Positions 45,192 through 54,386 of a stretch of 64,000 bases of DNA are shown piece by piece. The notes beneath the pieces are model-generated. The model worked only from the letters and a program-made list of their open reading frames with translations, did no database searches and was not told where the DNA came from. Position 1 is the first letter of the stretch; each line of letters begins with the position of its first letter. The stretch spans positions 620,001 to 684,000 of the forward strand of contig NZ_VYRZ01000002.1 in assembly GCF_008710705.1 (NCBI RefSeq), written 5' to 3'. Both the position numbers and the translations under genes were made by a program. The DNA comes from Microbacterium radiodurans. GTDB taxonomy: Bacteria > Actinomycetota > Actinomycetes > Actinomycetales > Microbacteriaceae.

Positions 45192-47051
45192 CTATTCGGT
45201 CTCGATGAGCGCGCGGCGCCGGGCGTCGATGTCGCGGAGCGCGATCCCGACGCGCCGGAACTCGTCGGATGCCGGGGCGAGCCGCTGCATCGCGCCGAGC
45301 AGTTCGGCCTTCTCGCGATCGAGCGCCCGCAGCCGCAGGCCGCGCAGCGACTCGGTCGCCGTGGTCTGCGCGATGCGCTCGGTTCCGGCCGGGAAGTCGG
45401 CCGTCAGGAGCTCGATCGCCAGCGTCCGGTACGGCTCGCGCGTCGCATCGACGGCCGCCGAGGTCCATCCGGGTCGGGTGAGATCGGGCTGCATCGAGAC
45501 GGCCTGGCGCACCGCCTCGAGACCGGGATGCGGCATCGGGAGGCCCAGTGCGACGTCCACCGTCTGCTTGTCGAGCAGATGGCCGTACTGCAGCACACCC
45601 ATGAGGGCGCGCTTCTCGAGCTCGAGCGCCGGCGGGAGGGACGCGAGGGTCACCCGGACGGGCATCTCGGACGCTGCGCCGGGCTCGGGCGCGCGGTGCT
45701 GTGAACGCTCGCGAGCGGGCGCCGGGTCGCTGCCGCGACGGGCGGCGCGATCGACCTCGGGCTGCACCTCGGACATGTCGAGGCCCAGCTTGCGGGCGAG
45801 GACCCGCGTGTAGCCGGGACGCAACGCGGAGTCGCGGATGTCGGCGACGATCGGGGCGGCGGCGCGAAGCGCGCCGATGCGGCCCTCGACGGTGGACAGA
45901 TCGTAGGTCGAGAGCCTCTGGTCCATGACGAACTCGAACATCGGCGCCTTGGCCTCGATCAGGGCGCGTACCGCTCCGTCGCCGCGGCCCAGGCGGAGAT
46001 CGCACGGGTCGAGTCCCTCCGGCGCGACGGCGACGTAGGTCTGGGCGGCGAAGCGCTTCTCGTCGCCGAAGGCGCGCAGCGCCGCCTTCTGGCCCGCGGC
46101 ATCCGGGTCGAAGGTGAACACGACCTCGCCCGAGCTGCCTTCGCTGTCGCCCATCACCCGCCGGAGCACGGTGATGTGGTCCGATCCGAAGGCGGTGCCG
46201 CACGACGCGATCGCGCCGGTCACGCCGGCGAGGTGGCAGGCCATGACGTCGGTGTAGCCCTCCACCACCACGACGCGGCGCTCACGGGAGATCGACTTCT
46301 TGGCGAGGTCGAGTCCGTAGAGCACCTGCGCCTTCTTGTAGATGGGGGTCTCCGGGGTGTTGAGGTACTTCGGCCCCTGATCGTCCTCGAAGAGGCGCCG
46401 AGCACCGAACCCGATCGTCTGACCCGCGACGTCGCGGATCGGCCAAACCAGGCGGCCGCGGAAGCGGTCGTAGACGCCGCGCTGACCGCGCGACACGAGC
46501 CCGCCGTTCACCATCTCCTCGTCGCTGAACCCCTGCGATCGCAGCGCATCGCGCAGCGCCGACCACCCCTGCGGCGCATAGCCGACCCCGAAATGAGCCG
46601 CAGCTCCCGCGTCGAAGCCCCGCTCGCCGAGGAATTGGCGCGCGAGCTGCGCGTCCGGCGACGACAGCTGGGACCGGTAGAACTCGGCCGCCGCGGTGTG
46701 TGCGGCGTACAGGCGCGAACGGCCACCGGTCTCGGGGGTGGGGGCGCCGTCCTCGTAGTGCAGCTGATAGCCGATGCGCGCGGCGAGGCGCTCGACCGCC
46801 TCGGTGAACGAGAGGTGGTCCATCGCGCGCAGGAACGAGTAGACGTCGCCCGACTCGCCGCACCCGAAGCAGTGGTAGAACCCGACCTGCGGCCGCACGT
46901 GGAAGCTCGGGCTGCGCTCGTCGTGGAACGGGCAGAGCCCCTTGAGCGATCCGACGCCGGCCGACTTCAGCGCGACGCGCTCACCGACGATGTCTCCGAT
47001 GTTGGTGCGCGATTTGACCTCTTCGACGTCCGCCTGACGGATGCGTGCCAT
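45192..47051 (-). CDS. dnaG: DNA primase
   Basis: A 619-residue primase that lays RNA primers for DNA replication. The N-terminal zinc finger is CPFHDERSPSF...CFGCG (Cys-His-Cys-Cys). The Toprim core shows VVVVEGYTDVMA and FTFDPDAAG (acidic metal residues); the C-terminal part is the helicase-binding region. ATG 47051 shares one base with the dgt stop (TGATG). Last gene of the dusB-dgt-dnaG operon. Confidence 0.96.
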   Translation of the reverse strand: MARIRQADVEEVKSRTNIGDIVGERVALKSAGVGSLKGLCPFHDERSPSFHVRPQVGFYHCFGCGESGDVYSFLRAMDHLSFTEAVERLAARIGYQLHYEDGAPTPETGGRSRLYAAHTAAAEFYRSQLSSPDAQLARQFLGERGFDAGAAAHFGVGYAPQGWSALRDALRSQGFSDEEMVNGGLVSRGQRGVYDRFRGRLVWPIRDVAGQTIGFGARRLFEDDQGPKYLNTPETPIYKKAQVLYGLDLAKKSISRERRVVVVEGYTDVMACHLAGVTGAIASCGTAFGSDHITVLRRVMGDSEGSSGEVVFTFDPDAAGQKAALRAFGDEKRFAAQTYVAVAPEGLDPCDLRLGRGDGAVRALIEAKAPMFEFVMDQRLSTYDLSTVEGRIGALRAAAPIVADIRDSALRPGYTRVLARKLGLDMSEVQPEVDRAARRGSDPAPARERSQHRAPEPGAASEMPVRVTLASLPPALELEKRALMGVLQYGHLLDKQTVDVALGLPMPHPGLEAVRQAVSMQPDLTRPGWTSAAVDATREPYRTLAIELLTADFPAGTERIAQTTATESLRGLRLRALDREKAELLGAMQRLAPASDEFRRVGIALRDIDARRRALIETE

Positions 47052-48421
47052 CAGAGTCCCTCGAGGGGCTCTGGCAGCGCGAAATGACTGGGGGCGGTGG
47101 CCCGTCCATCGCTCGACCACAGTCCCAGCTCGCGCAGATCCACGGGCCCGACGAGGCGACTGTGCCATTCGATCGCGAAGCGATCCGTCAGGGTCGCGAC
47201 CTGGTCCACGATGACGCGGCGGCGCGCTGCATCGGTCACCGCTGCGGCGAAGTCCTCGGCGTGCAGCGCGTCGAGGTTCTCCGGACGCTCGATCAAGGCG
47301 TCGGCGAGACGGGCGAGCACGCGGCGCTGCTCCTTGTAGAGGCCTTTGCGCCCGTCGATCGAGACCACGAACGCCCCGATGACGCCCTTGAGGACGGCCA
47401 TCTCCACCTCGATGACACGCGGAACGATCACCCGTCCCCGGAAGCGGGTGAGCACCGGGATGTCGTAGTGCTCGCGCGTCGCCGCCGTCGCGGCGCGTGC
47501 GAATCGCCCGATCAGATCGGAGGTGAGGTTCTTGAGCCTTGCCATCGCGGCGCGCGAGCCGTCGTACTCCTCGAGCCATTCCGGCAGGCGGGTCAGCCGG
47601 TACAGCGCATCGCCGAGCTCGTCCTTCGTGAAGCCGTAGCCGACCCAGCTCTGGATCGCCGTCAGCAGCGCTTCCCGTTCGCGGGTGTCGGCGAGACGCT
47701 TCGGGTCGAGGTAGCCGTTGAGGATGGCGTCCTCGAAGTCATGCACCGAGTACGCGATGTCGTCGGAGAGGTCCATGACCTCGGCCTCGATGCAGCGCAG
47801 CCGACCGGGCGCGCCCTCGCGCATCCAGCGGAAGACGGCCTCGTCCTCGGGATAGACGCCGAACTTCTGCCGCCCGCCGGGGTCGGGGATGGCGTGCTCG
47901 ACGGTCCAGGGGTACTTGCACGTCGCGTCGAGGCTCGCGCGGGTGAGATTGAGCCCCGCGCTCCGCCCGAATGCGTCGACGACCTTGGGCTCGAGGCGGG
48001 AGAGGATGCGCAACGACTGCGCATTGCCCTCGAAGCCGCCGATATCGGCGGCCCAGTCGTTGAGCGCGCGCTCGCCGTTGTGCCCGAAGGGGGGATGACC
48101 GAGATCGTGACACAGGCAGGCGGTGTCGACGACGTCGGGTGAGAGCTCCAAGGCGATCGCGAGCTCGCGACCGACCTGGGCGACTTCGAGCGAGTGCGTC
48201 AGGCGGTTGCGGGCGAAATCGGCGGGGCTCGCGGGGCTGAGCACCTGCGTCTTGGATGCGAGCCGGCGCAGGGTCGCCGAGTGGAGCACCCGCGCCCGGT
48301 CGCGCGCGAAGCTGTCGCGGCGCGAGCGGTGCTGCTCGGGGTGGAATCGTTCGGCGTCGTGATCGTCGTACCCGGTCGGCCGGCCCGCCGAGACGCCGAC
48401 GCCGCTCGTGAGCTCAGCCAC
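47051..48421 (-). CDS. dgt: Deoxyguanosinetriphosphate triphosphohydrolase family protein
   Basis: A 456-residue HD-domain dNTP hydrolase releasing triphosphate from deoxynucleotides. The HD motif is CLCHDLGHPPFGHNGE, with an upstream His in RNRLTHSLEVAQ and Asp in MDLSDDIAY completing the metal ligands. Normal length. GTG 48421, overlapping the dusB end by eight bases. The dgt-dnaG pairing is widespread in actinobacteria. Confidence 0.95.
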   Translation of the reverse strand: MAELTSGVGVSAGRPTGYDDHDAERFHPEQHRSRRDSFARDRARVLHSATLRRLASKTQVLSPASPADFARNRLTHSLEVAQVGRELAIALELSPDVVDTACLCHDLGHPPFGHNGERALNDWAADIGGFEGNAQSLRILSRLEPKVVDAFGRSAGLNLTRASLDATCKYPWTVEHAIPDPGGRQKFGVYPEDEAVFRWMREGAPGRLRCIEAEVMDLSDDIAYSVHDFEDAILNGYLDPKRLADTREREALLTAIQSWVGYGFTKDELGDALYRLTRLPEWLEEYDGSRAAMARLKNLTSDLIGRFARAATAATREHYDIPVLTRFRGRVIVPRVIEVEMAVLKGVIGAFVVSIDGRKGLYKEQRRVLARLADALIERPENLDALHAEDFAAAVTDAARRRVIVDQVATLTDRFAIEWHSRLVGPVDLRELGLWSSDGRATAPSHFALPEPLEGL

Positions 48422-49577
48422 CGCTGTTCTCGAGCTCCGCGTCGGCGATCGCCGTGGTCTCGGCGGCGTTCAGGTCGCGCGACTCGAGCCAGCGGTCGGG
48501 CAGCGCGGGACGCTTCGGCGTTCCCGCGCGGCCGCGCTGACCCTCGGCCGCCGCGCCCGGGTAGGGCGACGCGAGGTCCAGGGTCGCCAGGATCTCGTCG
48601 ATCTCGTCGAGGCTGGATGCCGTCGCGAGCCGCGCGCGCGTGTCGCCGCCCACCGGGTAGCCCTTGAAGTACCACGCGACGTGCTTTCTGATGTCGCGGC
48701 AGCCGCGGCCCTCGTCGTCGAAGAACTCGACGAGCAGCTCCGCGTGCCGCCGGAAGGCCCGCGCGACGAAGCCGAGGGTCGCATCGACCTCGGGACCCGC
48801 CGAGCCCGGCGCTCCCAGGGCGCGCGCGAGATCGCCGAACAGCCACGGACGTCCGAGGCAGCCGCGTCCGACGACGACACCGTCGCAGCCGGTCTCGCGC
48901 ATCATCCGCACGGCATCGTCCGCCGACCAGATGTCGCCGTTGCCCAGCACCGGAATGCTCGTGACCGCCTCTTTGAGCGCCGCGATCGCGGACCAGTCGG
49001 CCTGCCCGGAGTAGAACTCCGCCGCGGTGCGGGCGTGGAGCGCGACGGCGGCGACGCCGGCGTCCTCGGCGATGCGCCCGGCATCCAGATACGTCAGGTG
49101 GTCGAGGTCGATGCCTTTGCGCATCTTGACCGTGAGCGGGACGTCGCCGGCGGCGCGAGCGGCCCGGGTGACGATGTCGCGGAACAGCCCGGTCTTCCAC
49201 GGGAGCGCCGCTCCCCCGCCCTTGCGGGTGACCTTGGGCACGGGGCAGCCGAAGTTCAGGTCGATGTGGTCAGCACGGTCTTCGTCCACCAGCAGCCGCA
49301 CGGCGGCCTCGGTGGTCGCCGGATCGACGCCGTAGAGCTGGATCGAGCGCGGCGTCTCGGACTCGTGATGGGTGATGAGGCGCATGGTGGCCGCGTTGCG
49401 CTCGACGAGAGCGCGCGTGGTGATCATCTCGCTGACGTACAGCCCGGCCCCGTACTCGCGGCAGAGTCGGCGGAAGGCCGTGTTCGTGATCCCCGCCATC
49501 GGCGCGAGCACGACGGGAGCGTCGAGGGTGTGCGGACCGATCCGCAGGGGCGGGGCGGTGCTGACGACGGAACTCAC
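48414..49577 (-). CDS. dusB: tRNA-dihydrouridine synthase (DusB type)
   Basis: A 387-residue flavoenzyme that reduces uridines in the tRNA D-loop. VVLAPMAGITNTAFRRLC, the catalytic Cys in NFGCPVPKV, LTVKMRKGID, ALHARTAAEFYSG and VVVGRGCLGRPWLF follow the DUS family in order. The C-terminal ~70 residues are a hydrophilic extension. GTG 49577 lies six bases after AAGAAT, a possible leaderless -10. First gene of the dusB-dgt-dnaG operon. Confidence 0.94.
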   Translation of the reverse strand: MSSVVSTAPPLRIGPHTLDAPVVLAPMAGITNTAFRRLCREYGAGLYVSEMITTRALVERNAATMRLITHHESETPRSIQLYGVDPATTEAAVRLLVDEDRADHIDLNFGCPVPKVTRKGGGAALPWKTGLFRDIVTRAARAAGDVPLTVKMRKGIDLDHLTYLDAGRIAEDAGVAAVALHARTAAEFYSGQADWSAIAALKEAVTSIPVLGNGDIWSADDAVRMMRETGCDGVVVGRGCLGRPWLFGDLARALGAPGSAGPEVDATLGFVARAFRRHAELLVEFFDDEGRGCRDIRKHVAWYFKGYPVGGDTRARLATASSLDEIDEILATLDLASPYPGAAAEGQRGRAGTPKRPALPDRWLESRDLNAAETTAIADAELENSGG

Positions 49578-49583
49578 CGGATC

Positions 49584-49589
49584 ATTCTT
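49584..49589 (-). promoter_or_regulatory. Possible -10 box of dusB operon (leaderless type)
   Basis: AAGAAT on the minus strand, six bases before GTG 49577. Confidence 0.4.
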
Positions 49590-49622
49590 CCAGACGGACG
49601 AGCTGCCGTACCCGGCGCGGCG

Positions 49623-49628
49623 TAGCCT
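49623..49628 (+). promoter_or_regulatory. -10 box of the glutathione peroxidase gene (leaderless type)
   Basis: TAGCCT ending six bases before GTG 49635; this also argues for that start rather than the GTG at 49629. Confidence 0.5.
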
Positions 49629-49634
49629 GTGGAG

Positions 49635-50135
49635 GTGACCGATGCGACCACCGACATCCGCGACATCCCCTTCTCGACCGCCGATGGCACACCCGCGACG
49701 CTGGGCGACTTCGGCGACAGCGCCGTGCTCGTCGTCAACGTGGCCTCCAAGTGCGGTCTGACGCCGCAGTACGAGCAGCTCGAGCAGCTGCAGCGCACCT
49801 ACGGCGAGCGCGGTCTGCAGGTGGTCGGATTCCCCTGCAACCAGTTCATGGGACAGGAGCCGGGGTCGATGGAGGAGATCCTCGACTACTGCGCGATGAC
49901 GTGGGGCGTGAGCTTCCCGGTCATGGATAAGATCCGCGTCAACGGCTCCCACGCAGCCCCGGTCTACAAGGCGCTCAAGAAGGCGCGCAACGCCGAGGGG
50001 GCGAAGGGACCGGTCATGTGGAACTTCGAGAAGTTCCTGGTGACCCCGTCCGGTGAGGTGCACCGGTTCCGTCCGCAGACGAAGCCCGATGCACCCGAGG
50101 TCATCGCCGCGATCGAGGCGAGCCTCCCCCGCTGA
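49635..50135 (+). CDS. Glutathione peroxidase family thiol peroxidase
   Basis: A 166-residue thioredoxin-fold peroxidase. The peroxidatic Cys is in NVASKCGLTPQYE, the resolving Cys and Gln loop in GFPCNQFMGQEPG, and the Trp-Asn pair in MWNFEKFLV. Members with Cys rather than selenocysteine usually reduce peroxides with thioredoxin; actinobacteria lack glutathione, so the name is by homology. GTG 49635 chosen (see promoter). Confidence 0.93.
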   Translation: MTDATTDIRDIPFSTADGTPATLGDFGDSAVLVVNVASKCGLTPQYEQLEQLQRTYGERGLQVVGFPCNQFMGQEPGSMEEILDYCAMTWGVSFPVMDKIRVNGSHAAPVYKALKKARNAEGAKGPVMWNFEKFLVTPSGEVHRFRPQTKPDAPEVIAAIEASLPR

Positions 50136-50141
50136 CCCGCG

Positions 50142-50822
50142 TCAGCCGGCGTCGACCTCGGCCCCGGAACGCTCCGACCAGACCTGGCGCGCGATCTGCG
50201 CGAAGGCCTCCGGCGGCTGCGCACCCGAGACGCCGTACTTGCCGTCGACCACGAAGAACGGCACGCCCGTGATGCCGTAGGCGCGCGCCTGATCCTGATC
50301 GGCGCGCACGTCGGGGAGGTGGCGCTCCGACACGAGCGCCTCGCGCGCGGCATCCGCATCGAGTCCGACCTCCGCCGCGAGGGCGACGAGGTCGTCGATG
50401 CGGCCGACGTGCTTCCCCTCGGTGAAGTACGCCGACATCAGACGCTCGGTCATCTCCTTCTGCCGCCCGTGCTCCCGGGCGAAATGCAGGAGCTCGTGCG
50501 CCTTCACGGTGTTCGTGTGCTTGAGGATGTCGAAGTGGTAGTCGAGACCCGCCTTCGCCGCGACCCCGGTCACGTTCTCGAGCATCTGACGCACCTGATC
50601 GCGCGGCATCCCCTTGTGGGTCGAGAGGAAGTCCAGCTCGTCGCCGTCGAAGTCGACGGGGGTGTCGGGCGACAGCTCGAACGAGTGGAAGGTCACCTCC
50701 ACGACCGGGGCGTCGGGGTCCTCCGCCGTCGCCGCGAGTCCCGTCTCGAGGTTCCGCTTGCCGATGTAGCACCACGGGCAGGCGATGTCGCTCCACACGT
50801 CGATCTTGATTGCGTCCGTCAC
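50142..50822 (-). CDS. DsbA family (FrnE-like) oxidoreductase
   Basis: A 226-residue thioredoxin-fold protein with an inserted helical domain, like FrnE. The active site is CPWC (Cys15-Cys18) in DIACPWCYIGKRNL, and the cis-proline loop is GVPFFVVDGKYGVSGAQ. No signal peptide, so cytosolic; it may act in thiol chemistry or as an isomerase. GTG start 50822. Converges with the peroxidase gene, six bases apart. Confidence 0.9.
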   Translation of the reverse strand: MTDAIKIDVWSDIACPWCYIGKRNLETGLAATAEDPDAPVVEVTFHSFELSPDTPVDFDGDELDFLSTHKGMPRDQVRQMLENVTGVAAKAGLDYHFDILKHTNTVKAHELLHFAREHGRQKEMTERLMSAYFTEGKHVGRIDDLVALAAEVGLDADAAREALVSERHLPDVRADQDQARAYGITGVPFFVVDGKYGVSGAQPPEAFAQIARQVWSERSGAEVDAG

Positions 50823-50858
50823 ACGGGGTGCAACGCTCGAGCGCGCCGGCGGTATTCC

Positions 50859-51662
50859 TCAGGAGGTCGGTACGTCGATCGCGCCGCCGAAGCGGCGATC
50901 GCGCGAGAGGTAGAGCTCGATGGCACCCCAGAGGTCGGTCCGGGAGAAGTCCGGCCACAGCGTGTCGAGGAACACCATCTCGGCGTAGGCGGCCTCCCAG
51001 AGCAGGAAGTTCGAGGTGCGCTGCTCACCGCTCGAGCGCACGAACAGATCGACGTCCGGCATGTCGGGGACGTAGAGGTGGCGGCGCAGGGTCTTCTCGC
51101 TGATGGCCGAGGGCTTCAGACGTCCCGCGGCGATCTGCTCGCCCATCGCGCGCATCGCGTCGATGATCTCCAGGCGTCCCCCGTAGTTCACGCACATGGT
51201 CAGCGTCAGCACGTCGTTGCCGGCCGTCAGCTGCTCGGCGTACTGCAGCTCCTTGATCACGGACCCCCACAGGCGCGGCCGTCGGCCGGCCCAGCGCACG
51301 CGGACGCCCCACTCGTTGAGCTGATCGCGGCGCCGGTGGAGGACGTCGCGGTTGTACCCCATGAGGAAGCGGACCTCGTCGGGCGAGCGCGACCAGTTCT
51401 CGGTCGAGAACGCGTAGACGCTGAGATGCTTGACCCCGGCTTGGATGGCGCCCGCCACGACGTCGAGCAGCACCTCCTCGCCGGCCCGGTGCCCCTCGAT
51501 GCGGGTGAGCCCTCGCCGGTTCGCCCACCGTCCGTTGCCGTCCATCACGATCGCGACGTGGCTCGGCACGCCGCCGCGTGGGAACGCGGGCGGATGGATG
51601 CCGGTCCAGTCGAGGGGCCGGTAGGGAACGGCGTCGCGGTGGGTGTAGGGCTTCGGGCTCAT
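50859..51662 (-). CDS. uppS: Isoprenyl transferase (undecaprenyl diphosphate synthase)
   Basis: A 267-residue cis-prenyltransferase that builds the lipid carrier for cell wall synthesis. Motifs: [13 protein letters not shown] (catalytic Asp), [45 protein letters not shown] substrate end and TLWPDF. ATG 51662, seven bases after TAGGCT. Chain length is not readable. recO lies just upstream on the same strand. Confidence 0.95.
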   Translation of the reverse strand: MSPKPYTHRDAVPYRPLDWTGIHPPAFPRGGVPSHVAIVMDGNGRWANRRGLTRIEGHRAGEEVLLDVVAGAIQAGVKHLSVYAFSTENWSRSPDEVRFLMGYNRDVLHRRRDQLNEWGVRVRWAGRRPRLWGSVIKELQYAEQLTAGNDVLTLTMCVNYGGRLEIIDAMRAMGEQIAAGRLKPSAISEKTLRRHLYVPDMPDVDLFVRSSGEQRTSNFLLWEAAYAEMVFLDTLWPDFSRTDLWGAIELYLSRDRRFGGAIDVPTS

Positions 51663-51669
51663 CGAGACG

Positions 51670-51675
51670 AGCCTA
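51670..51675 (-). promoter_or_regulatory. -10 box of uppS (leaderless type)
   Basis: TAGGCT on the minus strand, seven bases before ATG 51662. Confidence 0.5.
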
Positions 51676-51706
51676 AGCCGTCCGGCCGCAGCCCACCTCC
51701 CGCACG

Positions 51707-52435
51707 TCAGCGCATCGAGCCGATCGCGCCGAGCGATCGGATGCCGCGCTCGAGGTGCCACTGCGCATAGGCGGCGATGAGCCCGGAGGCCGACGCCGCA
51801 GAGTGCGGCGAGCCCGCATCCACGATGTCCCACTCCCCCGCCATCAGCGCGCGGAGGCGATCGCCCGTCTCGCCGGCGATCCGGGGCGAGCCGACGGGCG
51901 CGCAGGAATCGCACACGCTCCCGCCGAGGGGAGCGGCGAAACCCGCGTGCGGCCCGTCCACGCCGCACCGGGCGCAGGCCAGCAGCGACGGCGCCCACCC
52001 GGAGAGCGCCATCGCGCGCAGCAGATAGGAATCGAGCACAGCGCGCGAGTCGTGATCGCCGCGGGCGAGCGCCCGGAGCCCGCCGACGAGCAGCAGGTAC
52101 TGCTGCGGCGTCGTCTCGGCCTCGTTGAGACGATCGGCGGCCTCGACCATGGCCGACGCCGAGGTGTACCGGTCGTAGTCGGTGGCGATGTCGGCCCCGT
52201 ACGACCCCAGCGACTCGGCCTGCTGGACGATGTCGAGCGAACGGCCCTTGTACATCTGCACGTCGGCGACCATGAAGGGCTCCAGGCGTGCTCCGAATTT
52301 CGACGAGGTCCGACGCACCCCCTTCGCAACGCCCCGCAGCTTGCCGTGGCGCCGGCTGAGCATCGTGACGATGCGATCCGCCTCACCCAGCTTGTGGGTG
52401 CGGAGGATCACGACCTCGTCGCGGTAAGTGGGCAC
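51707..52435 (-). CDS. recO: DNA repair protein RecO
   Basis: A 242-residue recombination mediator that helps load RecA with RecR. N-terminal OB fold: [20 protein letters not shown] and [14 protein letters not shown]. The C-terminal zinc site has CARCGV and CDSC (four Cys). GTG 52435 follows GATAAT by six bases. Its order upstream of uppS is usual in actinobacteria. Confidence 0.94.
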   Translation of the reverse strand: MPTYRDEVVILRTHKLGEADRIVTMLSRRHGKLRGVAKGVRRTSSKFGARLEPFMVADVQMYKGRSLDIVQQAESLGSYGADIATDYDRYTSASAMVEAADRLNEAETTPQQYLLLVGGLRALARGDHDSRAVLDSYLLRAMALSGWAPSLLACARCGVDGPHAGFAAPLGGSVCDSCAPVGSPRIAGETGDRLRALMAGEWDIVDAGSPHSAASASGLIAAYAQWHLERGIRSLGAIGSMR

Positions 52436-52441
52436 GCATCG

Positions 52442-52447
52442 ATTATC
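52442..52447 (-). promoter_or_regulatory. -10 box of recO (leaderless type)
   Basis: GATAAT on the minus strand, six bases before GTG 52435. Confidence 0.5.
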
Positions 52448-52459
52448 CCGCGCACCGGC

Positions 52460-52465
52460 GACAAT
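52460..52465 (+). promoter_or_regulatory. Possible -10 box of the TRIC gene (leaderless type)
   Basis: GACAAT ending six bases before GTG 52472, back-to-back with the recO promoter. Confidence 0.4.
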
Positions 52466-52471
52466 GGATCC

Positions 52472-53158
52472 GTGACGGAACCGCAGTTCGTGATCCCGCT
52501 CTGGGCCGATCTCACCGCCGTGGGGCTCGGCGGTGTGCAGGGCGCGCTGTTCGCCTCGGGCTTCCGCGGTCGACAGCGCCTCGACCCGCTCGGCGTCGTC
52601 ATCATCGGCATCCTGATCGGGATGGGCGGCGGTCTCATCCGCGACCTGCTGCTCGGGGTCCCGCCGGTGACGCTGCAGAGCAACTGGTACCTCATGACGG
52701 CGACGTCGGCGGCTCTCGTCGGGATGCTGCTGTCGAACATCTTCCAGCGCCTGAACGCCGCGATCATCGGCCTCGACGCCGTCGTCATCGGCCTGTTCGG
52801 CGCGTTCGGCACCAGCAAGGCGCTCGTGCTCGGCCTTCCGATCGTCCCGGCGATCTTCATCGGATCGTGCGCGGCGGTCGGCGGCAGCATCCTGCGCGAC
52901 GTCATCATGGGGCTCCCGGTCGCGATCATGCACGTCGGCTCGCTCTACGCCGTCGCCGCCGCCGTGGGCTGCGCCGTCCTGGCCGGCGCGACCGCTCTCG
53001 GCGCACCGATCGTGGTCGCGGCGATCGTCGGCATCGCCGTCACGACCGTCATCCGCCTGCTCGCCGTCGTCTTCGACATCTCGCTCCCCGAGCAGCGGGC
53101 GCTGCACCGCCGGAAGGTCGCGGTCGAGACCTCGTCGATCCCCATCGTCAAGCCCTGA
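52472..53158 (+). CDS. Trimeric intracellular cation channel family protein
   Basis: A 228-residue membrane protein of the TRIC/UPF0126 family with seven predicted helices and two internal repeats, each with a glycine-rich [14 protein letters not shown] or [14 protein letters not shown] segment, the family hallmark. Between them [21 protein letters not shown] matches the repeat. Probably a potassium-permeable channel. GTG 52472 begins 36 bases from the divergent recO start. Confidence 0.92.
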   Translation: MTEPQFVIPLWADLTAVGLGGVQGALFASGFRGRQRLDPLGVVIIGILIGMGGGLIRDLLLGVPPVTLQSNWYLMTATSAALVGMLLSNIFQRLNAAIIGLDAVVIGLFGAFGTSKALVLGLPIVPAIFIGSCAAVGGSILRDVIMGLPVAIMHVGSLYAVAAAVGCAVLAGATALGAPIVVAAIVGIAVTTVIRLLAVVFDISLPEQRALHRRKVAVETSSIPIVKP

Positions 53159-53219
53159 CGAGTCAATCCCGGACGCGCAGCGGACGAGCGGCCGCACCGG
53201 GGCCGTCGGGGAACGACGA

Positions 53220-53241
53220 AGGCCCCGCCGGAGCGGGGCCT
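53220..53241. terminator. Bidirectional terminator between the TRIC gene and rpmE2
   Basis: AGGCCCCGC pairs with GCGGGGCCT around CGGA, between two converging genes. Confidence 0.8.
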
Positions 53242-53256
53242 CGATCGAAGAACGGC

Positions 53257-53508
53257 TTACTTGGAGCCGAAGTTCTTGAAGCGCTGGTTGAACTTCTCGA
53301 CGCGGCCGGCCGAGTCCATGATGCGCTGCTTGCCCGTGTAGAACGGGTGCGACGCGGACGAGATCTCGACGTCGATGACCGGGTAGGTCTCGCCGTCCAG
53401 CTCGATCGTCTTGTCGCTGGACACCGTCGAACGGGTCAGGAAGGTCTCGCCGGAGCCGAGGTCGCGGAACACGACGGCACGGTACTCGGGGTGGATGTCA
53501 GTCTTCAT
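53257..53508 (-). CDS. rpmE2: Ribosomal protein bL31, type B
   Basis: An 83-residue bL31 of the type B (zinc-free) form: [18 protein letters not shown] start, [20 protein letters not shown] and [11 protein letters not shown] end; no zinc-binding CxxC. Such copies often replace zinc-type L31 under zinc shortage, yet many actinobacteria carry only this or both. GAGGAA ribosome site before ATG 53508; a hairpin lies upstream in its leader. Confidence 0.95.
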   Translation of the reverse strand: MKTDIHPEYRAVVFRDLGSGETFLTRSTVSSDKTIELDGETYPVIDVEISSASHPFYTGKQRIMDSAGRVEKFNQRFKNFGSK

Positions 53509-53525
53509 GGGATTCCTCACGTGGT

Positions 53526-53545
53526 GCCCTGGATTTTGCCAGGGC
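53526..53545 (-). promoter_or_regulatory. Leader hairpin upstream of rpmE2
   Basis: GCCCTGG pairs with CCAGGGC around a six-base loop, ending 17 bases before the rpmE2 start. It could be part of an L31 autoregulatory leader. Confidence 0.5.
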
Positions 53546-53588
53546 GAAGGTCTGCGGTGCGGCGCACCAACCAGCGATCTTACCAGCT

Positions 53589-54374
53589 TCAGCTCGCGGC
53601 TCGAGCCGCGTAGCGGCCGTCCGCCTCGCTCAGCGTGATGGGGGTGCCGAAGGTCGCCGTGAGGTTCTCGGCCGTGAGGGCCTCCGCCAGCGGACCGGCC
53701 GCGACGACGCCGCCCTCGCGCAGCAGGAGCACGTGCGTGAAGCCGACGGGGATCTCCTCGACGTGGTGCGTCACCATGATCATGGCCGGGGTGCTCGCCG
53801 CCCGGGCGTAGCCGCCGAGCAGACCCAGGAGCTCCTCGCGGGCTCCGAGATCGAGGCTCGCGGTCGGCTCGTCGAGCAGCAGCAGCTCGGGATCGGTCAT
53901 GACGGCGCGCGCGATCTGCACGCGCTTCTGCTCGCCGTCGGAGAGGGTGCCGAACGTCCGGTCCGCCAATCCGTCGAGCTTCCACTCGGCGAGGACGCGC
54001 ATCGCGCGGCGCTCGTCGATGTCCTCGTACTCCTCGCGCCAGCGACCGGTGACCGCATACGCCGCGGTGAGGACGACATCCAGAACGGTCTCTTCGGCGG
54101 GCACGCGACGGGCCATGGCCGACGAGGCGAATCCGATGCGGGGGCGCAGCTCGAACACGTCGGTGCGGCCGAGGCGCTCGTCGAGGATCTCGACGACGCC
54201 CGACGTCGGGTGCAGCAGGCTCGCCGCCAGCTGGAGAACCGTGGTCTTGCCGGCGCCGTTCGGGCCGAGCACGACCCAGCGCTGGTCGTCCGAGACCGCC
54301 CAGTCGACACCGTCGACGATGTTCCGGGCGTTTCGGCGGACGACGACGTCGGAGAACTCCAGGACCTGCGGCAT
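53589..54374 (-). CDS. ABC transporter ATP-binding protein
   Basis: A 261-residue ABC ATPase with all elements: Walker [13 protein letters not shown], signature [15 protein letters not shown], Walker [15 protein letters not shown]-loop [10 protein letters not shown]. The helical insert and [14 protein letters not shown] resemble ModF/YlmA-type stand-alone ATPases. No permease gene adjoins. ATG 54374, six bases after TAGGCT. Substrate unknown. Confidence 0.9.
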   Translation of the reverse strand: MPQVLEFSDVVVRRNARNIVDGVDWAVSDDQRWVVLGPNGAGKTTVLQLAASLLHPTSGVVEILDERLGRTDVFELRPRIGFASSAMARRVPAEETVLDVVLTAAYAVTGRWREEYEDIDERRAMRVLAEWKLDGLADRTFGTLSDGEQKRVQIARAVMTDPELLLLDEPTASLDLGAREELLGLLGGYARAASTPAMIMVTHHVEEIPVGFTHVLLLREGGVVAAGPLAEALTAENLTATFGTPITLSEADGRYAARAAS

Positions 54375-54380
54375 GCGTCC

Positions 54381-54386
54381 AGCCTA
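54381..54386 (-). promoter_or_regulatory. -10 box of the ABC ATPase gene (leaderless type)
   Basis: TAGGCT on the minus strand, six bases before ATG 54374. Confidence 0.5.
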
